NCBI GenBank assembly: GCA_905221605.1 | Contig: CAJNDS010002585.1 | Location: 248,001-312,000 of the forward strand | DNA length: 64,000 nt | Direction of reading: 5' to 3' | From: Symbiodinium natans | Taxonomy: Eukaryota; Sar; Dinophyceae; Suessiales; Symbiodiniaceae | Shown: one piece after another, positions 28,701-38,600 of the stretch | Layout: every line of letters begins with the position of its first letter | Numbering within the stretch: the first letter of the stretch is position 1 | Notes under the pieces: model-generated | The model's database searches: none | What the model was told of the DNA's origin: nothing | Seen by the model: the letters and a program-made list of their open reading frames with translations, nothing else | Made by a program: the position numbers and the translations under genes

Positions 28701-29032
28701 TGAACATCGCTCTCTCGGGTGTGAGGTTGAAGGTCGCCCTGGAGGCCACTTTGTCACAGTGGGGGTAACATTTTACACATCTTTTAAGGGTACGTAAACT
28801 CAATAAGGAATGGACATTTTGCATTTTTAAAATTATTCCAACCATGAACTAGGTCATGACGCCCTTGGTGTATGAAATCGGCCAAGCATTCGATGGCCAC
28901 ATGCACAACTTGAACGAAATCGATTTGAGGCAATGGGAGGAAGTGCAGCGCTACTGTCACATTCACGTTCCTGGCTCCACCGCCGGCAAGAGTCGGGAGT
29001 GGAAAAGTGGCCGGGGACGCCGTGGCAAGTAA
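25785..29032 (+). CDS. Helical-repeat organellar RNA-binding protein (RAP/OPR/FASTK-like), ten exons
   Basis: Predicted exons: 25785-26586, 26766-26899, 27068-27172, 27349-27426, 27679-27780, 27952-28115, 28328-28410, 28542-28607, 28686-28764 and 28853-29032, about 597 aa. The first nine join in frame. The last join (28764/28853) leaves a one-base mismatch with the obvious GT donor and needs checking. The protein repeats the pattern N-x-L-W-A-x-A-K-L about every 40 residues: IWALGKLG, LWGLARLS, LWAVAKLG, LWACAKL, LWAMAKL, AWSLATL, CWAFNRL. This is typical of the helical repeats of FASTK, RAP-domain and octotricopeptide proteins, which bind mitochondrial or plastid RNA. No terminal RAP domain is obvious. 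The start is the first ATG of the frame. The open frame upstream (from 25605) encodes a hydrophobic stretch that could be a leader if an upstream exon supplies the start. Most introns are insertion elements. Confidence 0.7.
26587..26765 (+). repeat. Intron 1: CTTGGTAGCCC-family element, GC donor
   Basis: Starts GCAACTTGCTAGCCCAGTGG and ends GGGCTACCAAG. GCAA occurs at both junctions, so splicing at GC..AG restores TTC-TGC-AAT. The interior carries a CCCTAAA tract. Confidence 0.75.
26900..27067 (+). repeat. Intron 2 with TTTAGGG tract, GC donor
   Basis: Donor GCAACTTAGGG and acceptor CTGTAGAG. GCA is duplicated at the junctions, giving GAG-GCA-GTG. There is no clear inverted repeat. It contains short TTTAGGG tracts. 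Confidence 0.6.
27173..27348 (+). repeat. Intron 3: CTTGGTAGCCC-family element, GC donor
   Basis: Starts GCAACTTGGTAGCCCGGTGG and ends GGGCTACTAAG. GGC occurs at both junctions. The splice restores LWAMAKLM. The interior has two copies of a TTCCCTTTTAAAG..AAAACAAG..ATATGGTT segment. Confidence 0.8.
27427..27678 (+). repeat. Intron 4: two elements in tandem, GT donor
   Basis: A CTTGGT..GGGCTACTAAG element (27427-27557) is followed at once by a CTACCATTTGCTTAAGAACCC element ending CTTAGTGTAGTAAG. The splice gives GAG-TCT-GTC-GCT. Confidence 0.75.
27781..27951 (+). repeat. Intron 5: CTTGGTAGCCC-family element, GC donor
   Basis: Starts GCCCCTTGGTAGCCCCAGTGG and ends GGCTGCCCAAG, with GCC at both junctions. 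The middle contains a duplicated AAAAAGTAACCAACCCC block. Confidence 0.75.
28116..28327 (+). repeat. Intron 6: GGGTACTTAAACCCAAT element plus CCCTAAA, GA donor
   Basis: AGAAGGATC occurs at both junctions (28111-28119 and 28323-28331), a nine-base duplication. With an AG acceptor the donor must be GA. The interior has two GGGTACTT(A/G)AACCCAAT(A/G)AGGAA copies, ATGGTTGGG..CCCAACCAT ends, and a CCCTAAA array. Confidence 0.7.
28411..28541 (+). repeat. Intron 7: mostly CCCTAAA array, GC donor
   Basis: Donor GCCCTGGGG after GTA-G and acceptor CATCTGAG. GGC is shared by both junctions. About nine CCCTAAA units make up half of the intron. Confidence 0.6.
28608..28685 (+). repeat. Intron 8: TAGTAGCTGAG element, GC donor, 78 nt
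   Basis: Starts GCACCTTAGTAGCTGAGTGAG and ends AACTCAGCAACTAAG, with GCAC at both junctions. The same element forms the intron at 36925-37039 in the JmjC gene. Confidence 0.75.
28765..28852 (+). repeat. Intron 9: GGGTACGTAAACTCAATAAG element, 88 nt
   Basis: GT donor and ACTAG acceptor. It is related to the intron 6 element (AAGGGTACGTAAACTCAATA, CCAACCATGAACTAG). The reading frame closes only if one base is shifted relative to these sites. Confidence 0.6.
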
Positions 29033-32000
29033 GATTCTGAGGCTTCCGCACTGGGCATGATCTCTTCAGACAGGTGAAGCTTATCTCGTCTGCTCTGATC
29101 TACGTACCTTAGCTCTTCACAGCGCAGCAGTTCTTGTCCCCTAGAGTATCGAAGCCCAGGAAAGCTGAAAATGCCCGAAGCTGTCCCGGTTTCGAGAGTG
29201 TCACCATATGGGACAGGGTGTGCGCAAGGGCACTTTGCTGGATGCGGATGGGTACTGATAGGTATTTTTGTGAAGAGCCTGCAGATAGTAGACAAGCACC
29301 CTGTGCCCTTGCCGATGGAATCGTCGAACGGCCGTGGTGTTCCGGCTCTGCGGTCAAGAGAATAGCAGACAGCACGTCGGTCATCATTGTAACGGTTAGC
29401 GGAGGCGCAGAAGAAACGACACAAGCGAATGGCATGCGGTGCATGTGTCAGACTTGAAGTTAGGTATGAAGTCGTGGAAGTAAATCCGTTAGCCGCTTAG
29501 CCCCTTGTGTTGCTTGACTTGCGTCACCTAGATTTTCTTGAAGAACTGGTGAGAGTTTGTCCAAAGGTGCAGGTATACCTCGCACATTGCATGCCAATTT
29601 GAGTTGAGCTTTCCAGTGGGTGTGCACGAGGCATATCGGGAGTGAGTAGCTTGTTCCAGACCATGCTGCCCAGAGCCTGATGCTAGCTAACCCTGCAAAC
29701 CCAAGCTAAAAGCGCCAGCGTGCCCGGCTGCATGCGGGTTGCCAGTGCCACTTCACTTTGCACCTTTTGCATGCTATGCAAGCTGCAAGTGGAAATCGCG
29801 CAGTGCTGTAGGAGCAAGCCTCCGCTAGAACTGTGCCATGCCAGGACTAGCTGTTAATTATCGTGCAGAATCGTGGCCATTCGTGGCTATCTAAACAGTC
29901 TTATGTGTGCTACCTGACTATCGAGACGCGCTCTTCCACACGTTCCTGCGCAGCAAGCACTTTTGCGCAATCGAGCTTGCATATCATGCCACAGAGGATA
30001 TGAGGATGTAGCCGTGGAATTTGTTGCCCTGTACCAAGAGGTTGAGTCGGCAGCCTAGGCCTAAGCTTGACTTGTAGTATTGCGCAGAAAGAAGAACGGG
30101 GCAACAGAAACCACGTCAGCGAGGACTCGACCGTCTGAGTCTTTGCCTGCTTCGTGCGAGCCCCCCCTCCCGAGCTCGAAGCCCGAATGTGGGTCTGGTT
30201 ACTTGTTGCGTGTTGTTCTGAAGTAGGTCTAGGACTGAGGAAGTGCTGTCAGATTCCAGGCCCCACCGCTGGCCAGAGTCGGGAGGCCAGAACTGGCCGG
30301 GGACGCCGTGGCAAGGTAAGATTCTGAGGCTTCCGCACTGGGCATGATCTCTTCAGACAAGTAAAGCTTATCTCGTCTGCTCTACGTACCTTCGCTCTTC
30401 ACAGCGCAGCAGTTCTTGTCCCTGTAGAGTATCGAAGCCTAGGACAGCTGAAAAGGCCCGCGAGTGTCACCATATGGGACAGGGTGTGCGCAAGGCCACT
30501 CTGCTGGATGCGGATGGGTACTGATAGGTATTGTTGTGAAGAGCCTGCAGATAGTAGACAAGCACCCTGTGCCCTTGCCAATGGAATCGTCGAACGGCCG
30601 TTGTGCTCCGGCTCTGCGGTCAAGAGAATAACAGACAACACGTCGGTCATCATTGTAACGGTTAGCAGAGGCGCGGAAGAGACGACACAAGCGAGTGGGA
30701 TGCGGTGCATGTGTCAGACTTGAAGTTGGGTATGAAGTCGTGTGTCTAAATCCGTTAGCCGCTCAGCCGCTTGTGTTGCTTGAGTTGCGTCACCTTCATT
30801 TTCTTGAAGAACTGGTGCGAGTTTGTCAAAAGGTGCAGGTATACTAGTCGCACCTTGCATGCCAATTTGAGTTGAGCTTTCCAGTGGGTGTGCACGAGGC
30901 ATATCGGGAGTGAGTAGCTTGTTCCAGACCATGCTGCCCAGAGCCTGATGCTAGCTAACCCTGCAAACCCAAGCTAAAAGCGCCAGCGTGCCCGGCTGCA
31001 TGCGGGTTGCCAGTGCCACTTCACTTTGCACCTTTTGCATGCTATGCAAGCTGCAAGTGGAAATCGCGCAGTGCTGTAGGAGCAAGCCTCCGCTAGAACT
31101 GTGCCATGCCAGGACTAGCTGTTAATTATCGTGCAGAATCGTGGCCATTCGTGGCTATCTAAACAGTCTTATGTGTGCTACCTGACTATCGAGACGCGCT
31201 CTTCCACACGTTCCTGCGCAGCAAGCACTTTTGCGCAATCGAGCTTGCATATCATGCCACAGAGGATATGAGGATGTAGCCGTGGAATTTGTTGCCCTGT
31301 ACCAAGAGGTTGAGTCGGCAGCCTAGGCCTAAGCTTGACTTGTAGTATTGCGCAGAAAGAAGAACGGGGCAACAGAAACCACGTCAGCGAGGACTCGACC
31401 GTCTGAGTCTTTGCCTGCTTCGTGCGAGCCCCCCCTCCCGAGCTCGAAGCCCGAATGTGGGTCTGGTTACTTGTTGCGTGTTGTTCTGAAGTAGGTCTAG
31501 GACTGAGGAAGTGCTGTCAGATTCCAGGCCCCACCGCTGGCCAGAGTCGGGAGGCCAGAACTGGCCGGGGACGCCGTGGCAAGGTAAGATTCTGAGGCTT
31601 CCGCACTGGGCATGATCTCTTCAGACAAGTAAAGCTTATCTCGTCTGCTCTACGTACCTTCGCTCTTCACAGCGCAGCAGTTCTTGTCCCTGTAGAGTAT
31701 CGAAGCCTAGGACAGCTGAAAAGGCCCGCGAGTGTCACCATATGGGACAGGGTGTGCGCAAGGGCACTCTGCTGGATGCGGACGGGTACTGATAGATATT
31801 TTTGTGAAGAGCCTGCAGATAGTAGACAAGCACCCTGTGCCCTTGCCGATGGAATCGTCGAACGGCCGTGGTGTTCCGGCTCTGCGGTCAAGAGAATAGA
31901 AGACAGCACGTCGGTCATCATTGTAACGGTTAGCGGAGGCGCAGAAGAAACGACACAAGCGAGTGGGATGCGGTGCATGTGTCAGACTTGAAGTTAGGTA

Positions 32001-34012
32001 TGAAGTCGTGGAAGTAAATCCGTTAGCCGCTCAGCCGCTTGTGTTGCTTGAGTTGCGTCACCTAGATTTTCTTGAAGAACTGGTGAGAGTTTGTCAAAAG
32101 GTGCAGGTATACTAGTCGCACCTTGCATGCCAATTTGAGTTGAGCTTTCCAGTGGGTGTGCACGAGGCATATCGGGAGTGAGTAGCTTGTTCCAGACCAT
32201 GCTGCCCAGAGCCTGATGCTAGCTAAGCTAACCCTGCAAGCCCAAGCTAAAAGCGCCAGCGTGCCCGGCTGCATGCGGGTTGCCAGTGCCACTTCACTTT
32301 GCACCTTTTGCATGCTATGCAAGCTGCAAGTGGAAATCGCGCAGTGCTGTAGGAGCAAGCCTCCGCTAGAACTGTGCCATGCCAGGACTAGCTGTTAATT
32401 ATCGTGCAGAATCGTGGCCATTCGTGGCTATCTAAACAGTCTTATGTGTGCTACCTGACTATCGAGACGCGCTCTTCCACACGTTCCTGCGCAGCAAGCA
32501 CTTTTGCGCAATCGAGCTTGCATATCATGCCACAGAGGATATGAGGATGTAGCCGTGGAATTTGTTGCCCTGTACCAAGAGGTTGAGTCGGCAGCCTAGG
32601 CCTAAGCTTGACTTGTAGTATTGCGCAGAAAGAAGAACGGGGCAACAGAAACCACGTCAGCGAGGACTCGACCGTCTGAGTCTTTGCCTGCTTCGTGCGA
32701 GCCCCCCCTCCCGAGCTCGAAGCCCGAATGTGGGTCTGGTTACTTGTTGCGTGTTGTTCTGAAGTAGGTCTAGGACTGAGGAAGTGCTGTCAGATTCCAG
32801 GCCCCACCGCTGGCCAGAGTCGGGAGGCCAGAACTGGCCGGGGACGCCGTGGCAAGGTAAGATTCTGAGGCTTCCGCACTGGGCATGATCTCTTCAGACA
32901 AGTAAAGCTTATCTCGTCTGCTCTACGTACCTTCGCTCTTCACAGCGCAGCAGTTCTTGTCCCTGTAGAGTATCGAAGCCCAGGACAGCTGAAAAGGCCC
33001 GCGAGTGTCACCATGTGGGACAGGGTGTGCGCAAGGGCACTCTGCTGGATGCGGATGGGTACTGATAGGTATTGTTGTGAAGAGCCTGCAGATAGAAGAC
33101 AAGCACCCTGTGCCCTTGCCGATGGAATCGTCGAACGGCCGTTGTGCTCCGGCTCTGCGGTCAAGAGAATAACAGACAACACGTCGGTCATCATTGTAAC
33201 GGTTAGCAGAGGCGCGGAAGAGACGACACAAGCGAATGGGATGCGGTGCATGTGTCAGACTTGAAGTTGGGTATGAAGTCGTGTGTCTAAATCCGTTAGC
33301 CGCTCAGCCGCTTGTGTTGCTTGAGTTGCGTCACCTACATTTTCTTGAAGAACTGGTGCGAGTTTGTCAAAAGGTGCAGGTATACTAGTCGCACCTTGCA
33401 TGCCAATTTGAGTTGAGCTTTCCAGTGGGTGTGCACGAGGCATATCGGGAGTGAGTAACTTGTTCCAGACCATGCTGCCCAGAGCCTGATGCTAGCTAAC
33501 CCTGCAAGCCCAAGCTAAAAGCGCCAGCGTGCCCGGCTGCATGCGGGTTGCCAGTGCCACTTCACTTTGCACCTTTTGCATGCTATGCAAGCTGCAAGTG
33601 GAAATCGCGCAGTGCTGTAGGAGCAAGCCTCCGCTAGAACTGTGCCATGCCAGGACTAGCTGTTAATCATCATGCAGAATCGTGGCCATTCGTGGCTATC
33701 TAAGCAGCGTTATGTGTGCTACCTGACTATCGAGACGCGCACTTCCACACGTTCCTGCGCAGCGAGCACATATCATGCCACAGAGGATATGAGGATGTAG
33801 CCGTGGAATTTGTTGCCCTGTCCCAAGAGGTTGGGTTGGCAGCCTAGGCCTAAGCTTGACTTGTACTATGGTGTATAATGATCTGAGAACAGGGCACAGA
33901 AATCACGTCAGCGAGGAGTGGACCGTCTGAGTCTTTGCCTGCTTCGTGCGAGTGCGAGAGTCGAAGCCTCAACCCCCCCTCCCGAGCTCCACGCCCGCGT
34001 GTTGTCCTGAAG
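28977..34012 (+). repeat. Four tandem copies of a 1.27-kb unit
   Basis: Copies start at 28977, 30263, 31531 and 32804, about 1270-1286 bases apart; the fourth ends near 34012, where TTTAGGG repeats begin. Copies 2 and 3 look almost identical, while copies 1 and 4 are more diverged. The start of each copy is the end of the last exon of the helical-repeat gene (CCACCG..GGGGACGCCGTGGCAAG). In copies 2-4 this stretch is bounded by CCAG and by AAG/GTAAG, like a small internal exon. In copy 1 one G is missing, making AAG-TAA. Short ORFs recur in every copy on both strands (for example 64 codons on the minus strand at 29910, 31178 and 32451), but the units are too similar to test for coding. It could be a 3' UTR or non-coding RNA array. 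Confidence 0.85.
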
Positions 34013-34359
34013 TAGGTTTAGGGTTTAGGGTTTGGGGTTTGGGGTTTGGGGTTTGGGGTTTAACGTTTAGGGTTTAGGGCTACAGGTCTAGCCCGGCTGT
34101 TGGCAAACGTGGTCCCAATTGGACGAGTTGCCTCTAAGCCTAGTAGTAGAGTAGGTAACCTTTAACCTTTTTTGGTTAGTAGAATCCCCTTTTAAGCCAA
34201 AGGTTAACCTTTAGTTCCCCCAGGTTACTGGACAACTAAGGACCCTAAACCCTAAACCCTAAACCCATCAAGTCTAAGGCAAAGCCCAGCAAAGCCCACA
34301 ATGCCCACAGGCGCAGACGAAGGAGCCCATCGTCCTTGCAGCTCGGCTTGGCGGCAACC

Positions 34360-34500
34360 AGAGAGCCCCAATACCCCTTATAATGAAGGAATATGCCTAA
34401 CCCTAAACCCTAAACCCTAAACCCTTAAACTCTAAAGGGATCCTGAATATGATGTAAGGCCCATTCCTTCTTGAAGGGGTGTTTGGCTCTTTGGGCAGCC
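34360..34500. repeat. Mini-element, AGCCCAATACCCCTTA family, split by CCCTAAA
   Basis: The ends AGAGCCCCAATACCCCTTATA and AAGGGGTGTTTGGCTCTTTGG are inverted. CCCTAAA units sit in the left half, followed by GGGATCCTGAATATGA. Relatives are at 54290-54380 and 58812-58945. Confidence 0.6.
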
Positions 34501-34504
34501 CTTC

Positions 34505-34676
34505 TTCGACCTATTTTCTGGCGGGCTCTTTCCCACTAACCCCCCAAAAAAATAGAAATGTTCTTCCTCATTAAGGGGTAATATAGGGATCATTTTTCAA
34601 ATTCTTCCTCATGAAGGGGTTATGTTAGGGATCATTTTTAAAAGTTCTTTTGGGGTTCTTAAGCATATAGTAGTTT
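34505..34676. repeat. Degenerate CTACTATTTGCTTAAGAACC-family element
   Basis: The right end GGGGTTCTTAAGCATATAGTAG is clear. The interior duplicates TTCTTCCTCATTAAGGGG / TTCTTCCTCATGAAGGGG. Confidence 0.6.
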
Positions 34677-34890
34677 CCGATGTTGTTGTTCCACATCGTG
34701 TCCATCCTTGTTTTTTTGCTGCATGTCCGCTGGACCCTATGCATAAGCCCCATAGGCCTTAGGCCCTAAACCCCAGACCCTAACGCCCGAAGCTGTTCCA
34801 AAAACGGGAGCCCCGCTTGGGTCTTAGGGCTTGGGCGCCACGTTGGCTGCAGATCCGATCCAGGTCGAGGCGGTTTAGGGCTCATGATTC

Positions 34891-35004
34891 ATACTTGGAG
34901 GTTCATGGGTAGCCATGTTTCGGGTGAAAAGTAGGGTAGCTATACCTGTAAGGGTACTTCTGACTTCTGACCCTACTTAGACCTACCCATGAACCTCCAA
35001 GTAG
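34891..35004. repeat. Palindromic mini-element, ACTTGGAGGTTCATGGGTAG
   Basis: ACTTGGAGGTTCATGGGTAG and CTACCCATGAACCTCCAAGT are near-perfect inverted repeats about 70 bases apart. It is the cleanest copy of this family here. Confidence 0.9.
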
Positions 35005-35394
35005 GGCCAATATCCTAAACCCTAAACCCTAAACCCGTGCGAGAGCCGAACCCTAAACCCTAAACCCTAAACCCTTCGGGGCTTGGCCCAGCTCAGGCGC
35101 AGTTCGACGAGTACGGGGCTTCCTTCCGCTCGCTCTTCGGCCTTTGGCTACATGGGGGGGTCTGCGAAAATAGGGGTGCCCTTTTTGGGTTTAGGGTTTC
35201 TTGGGTTAAGGGCTTCAGGGTTTAGGGTTTCAGGGTTTCAGGGTTTAAGGGTTTAAGGGTTGACAGGGATTCCATTTAACTTGTGGTATAAAAGGTGTGC
35301 CACCCAATTTCGGGAAATACCCGCAGCCCTTGGCGGGTTTGTTATGGGCTTCGGAGATGGTGTTGGGCGAGGGGCTCAGGGTCACCGGGAATCT

Positions 35395-35505
35395 TGGGTG
35401 TTACGAAAAGGAGGGACCCCTAGTAGAGACCCCCAAAAAGTAGGATTCCCTTACGCTAAGATCCCAATACTGTACCCCCAATTTCGGAAACCCCCTTCTA
35501 GAAGC
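35395..35505. repeat. Mini-element of the ACGAAAA..GGGACCCC family
   Basis: Contains TTACGAAAAGGAGGGACCCC, GACCCCCAAAAAGTAGGATTCC and ATTTCGGAAACCCCC. It probably forms the left boundary (intron) of the JmjC gene exon that follows. An exon-like piece, FDEYGASFRSLFGLWLH (35104-35152), lies upstream of it. Confidence 0.5.
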
Positions 35506-35618
35506 ATCTCAGCATCCTGCACGCTTGGTCTTGCGGCCCACGCCCTCTGGGTTTGTCATGCAGCAGCCGTAGACAGCCATGGCAAGCACGCAAGCAAAAC
35601 CGTGCAGACGACCGGCCG

Positions 35619-38600
35619 ATGAAGAAGGGGTTCCTGGCTACGCGGCCTGAAGGCAAAGCTCGCGAGCCTCGCAAGATTGCCCCGCCGGTCGCAGCTGCGG
35701 CAGAGGACCCTTGTCGCCCTCACGTGCACGCTCCCAAGTCATCATGCCCGGACTTGAGCAGCCTGCTTGGTTCTGCGAAGGTGCTCTTGGCTTCAGGGCA
35801 TGTGTCTGCAGCCTCTCGAGTTGCGGATTGCGCCCGAAAGCTCAAAGAAGCCCATCCATCGCTGGCTGAAGAGGCATCGGTGCTTGAAGCTTGCGAGAAG
35901 AAAGAGAAAGAGGTGGGGGTTTACGAAAATAAGGGACCCCTGATATAGACCCCCAAATAGTAGGATCCCCTTATAATAAGGACCCCAAGAAGGTAACCCT
36001 AATATCGTAACCCTAAACCCTAAACCCTAAACCCCCTAAACCCTGAACCCTAAACCCTAAACCCCCACGCAAGCCCACAGGTGACCGTGCGAGCTCTCTC
36101 GCTGGTGGCCTGCAAGGGGCCTCCCATTGACGCCATGCTGGAGCTCTTGAGGCACGGCATTGAAGGAAGTGTCTGGGAGCCTTGGCAGCCCAGCGGTGCC
36201 CCTTTTTCCTGTCTCTTTTTTTGGTTCAAGGTTCAAGTATAAAGTGACCAGCCCACAAAAGGGTGCCCTTATTATGACACATATATATATATATATATAT
36301 CTATTTATTTATTTAAGAATAAGAATAATAATAATAAATATGTATATGTATATTATTATTATTAACAATAATAATATGATTATGATTATTATTTATATAA
36401 GTATATACTGGGCTACCAAGGAGCAGATGCACCAGTCTTTGCAAGAAAGTCTTGGCCACTTTGGGTCGATGCTTGAGGAAGTTGGCCTGATTGGCAAAGA
36501 GAGCCTCTTGCTGCACACGCACCAGCAGCGAGACACCAAGCAGATCTGTGTTTTTGCGCCAAGGTGCGGGTGCGGAGGAGTTTGGGTCGACATACCCTGC
36601 TCATGCCCTGATGCTGCCGTGGCCGCAGCACGGGCTGCGGGAATGTCTGGCAGAGTTCTCAAGGATGGCAAGCAGGAGGATGATGCTGGTTACAACCAGA
36701 ATCCAGAAACAGCAACTTGTGACCCGGGTGTCTGGCAAGTCGTGCAGAGTGCCGCATGGCCAGCGCGCGAGATGTTGTCGAGCGGCAACAAATGGGCTGC
36801 TCTGTGCAATGGCGACTGGGTAGAGATGGTTCCGCCTGGCGAAGACCATGCACGCGGCGCTCGCAGCAGCGTGCAGCGTGACTGGCCCCCAATTCGCTGT
36901 GCCGGCGAATTTCTTCAAGGGGCGGTACCTGTAGTAGCTGAGTGAGCACACTTTACACTTTTTCGGATACTATAATCCACGATAGAACTCAAAGTGTACA
37001 GTGTACACTTTTTTGGGGCTTATGAACTCAGCAACTCAGGTACCAAAGGTGTGCTTCGACGAAGCCCTGGGGCCCATAGCACAGCAGAATCCGGTGCTCG
37101 TAACCGGGGCGCACTTGCTGAGCCGTGCCGAGGAGCGGTGGCCTGGCAGCCCGGTGGTGCCCTAAACCCTAAACCCTAAACCCTAAACCCTTTTTGCTCC
37201 TTCTTAGGGTTCGAGGCTCCCTGATGAAGTAGCCAACCCCCCCATAGAAAGGGCATCCTGGTTACAGCACGGCTCCTGGCCGACCACTACTATTTGCTTA
37301 AGAACCCCCCCACCCCACCCCACCCCCCCCCCCCAACAAAAACAAAAAAGAACATGAAAGATCAGAATCTCATTATCTTGCCCTTGTAAGATCTTGCCCT
37401 TGTAAGGAAGAGCATTTTTCGTGTTTTGGGCGGGTTCTGAAGCAAAGAGTAGCCCTAAACCCTAGACCCTAAACCGAAGAACCAAAGTGGAACCTTCATC
37501 CTACCAGTCCTTTATAGGGATTCTAGTACCCCCCGATTATAACCCCCATTAAGGACTCTTAGTATAAGGGGGAACATCCCAAAAACAGTAGACCAAGGTG
37601 GAACTTAGAGGAGTAGGCCTAAACCCTAAACCCTAAACCCTAAACCCTAAACCCTAAACCCTAAACCCTAAACCCTAAACCCTAAACCCTAAACCCTAAA
37701 CCCTAAACCTAAACCCCAGAACCAAGGTGGAACCTGGAGTTCCTCGAAGAGACCTCCCCGGATCCCAGCAGCCCTGAGGCGTCGCGCTTCTCCGTGTACC
37801 GCGCGCGAGAGCCGTCTCGGCGCTTCCGCGGCTTGCCCAGTAGAGCCCAGCTTGGTAACCCTGAACCCTGAACCCTAAACCCTAAACCCTAAACCCTTTT
37901 ATTGCTGCTAGTCATCCTTATGGTTGATATTCACATTTGCTTCCTAAGTTGTTTTTTGGTTGGGCGGGTCTGGGGAGGGGTGGGTCAGTTGAGGTCGGTT
38001 AGGTTCCCAGTACACTCCCTCAATCTTTCGCGAGGAAGGAGGCGCGGCTTTTATTCCAAGGCTACTTGAAGAACCTAGGCTATGCTGGTCGCGCTGCAGA
38101 GGAAGGTGAGGACTCGTACAACATGCGCCTTAGGGATACTTAGAAATAATTTTTAAATTTTGGGTACTTCAATTCCTAAGAAACAGTAAAAAACATAGTT
38201 TCTGCTAGGGTTCCAAGTTCAGTCCAGGCACGGCGAAGAGTGCGCAGAACAGCTGCTGCTGGACTTCCGCGACTTTGCGAGTCGGAAGCGGGCGGCTGCA
38301 CAAGGCTGCGGTGATGGTTTTGCATATTACCTCTGGGGCGTGGCGCTGCGAAGAGCAGAGGACAAGGGGCCGAGCACTGGAGGAGATTTTGAGGGCTTCA
38401 ACTTCGGACCTGCTGTAGACGACGACTTGGCAGAAGAGCGCTGCTGGCAACACCTGAACCAACTGCAGAAAGTTGCACAATGGGGCCGCTTCCGGCAAGC
38501 ACAGATTTTCGTAGGCTGCGCCAATGCATTGACGCCGTGCCACTACGACCTGGTTCACAATGCGTACGTTCAAGTGAGGGGTTGGAAGCGGTTCCTCCTC

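Larger units (their letters stand above)
34013..35100. other. Mini-element-rich spacer
   Basis: No gene. Telomere-like tracts are at 34016-34080, 34243-34266, 34398-34430 and 35010-35070. A third of the spacer is mini-elements, listed separately. Confidence 0.6.

Noticed and set aside
29910-32645. 64-aa minus-strand ORF conserved in three tandem copies
   Set aside because: The whole DNA unit is nearly identical between copies, so conservation of the ORF says nothing about coding. No domain is recognised.
29109-33264. Overlapping plus and minus ORFs of 79-153 codons in each tandem unit
   Set aside because: Open on both strands, shared only because the units are recent duplicates, and no start context or domain stands out.
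35260-35622. 120-codon ORF starting in the mini-element before the JmjC gene
   Set aside because: Its first two thirds read through the mini-element at 35395-35505. Only the last part overlaps a likely exon, in a different frame.
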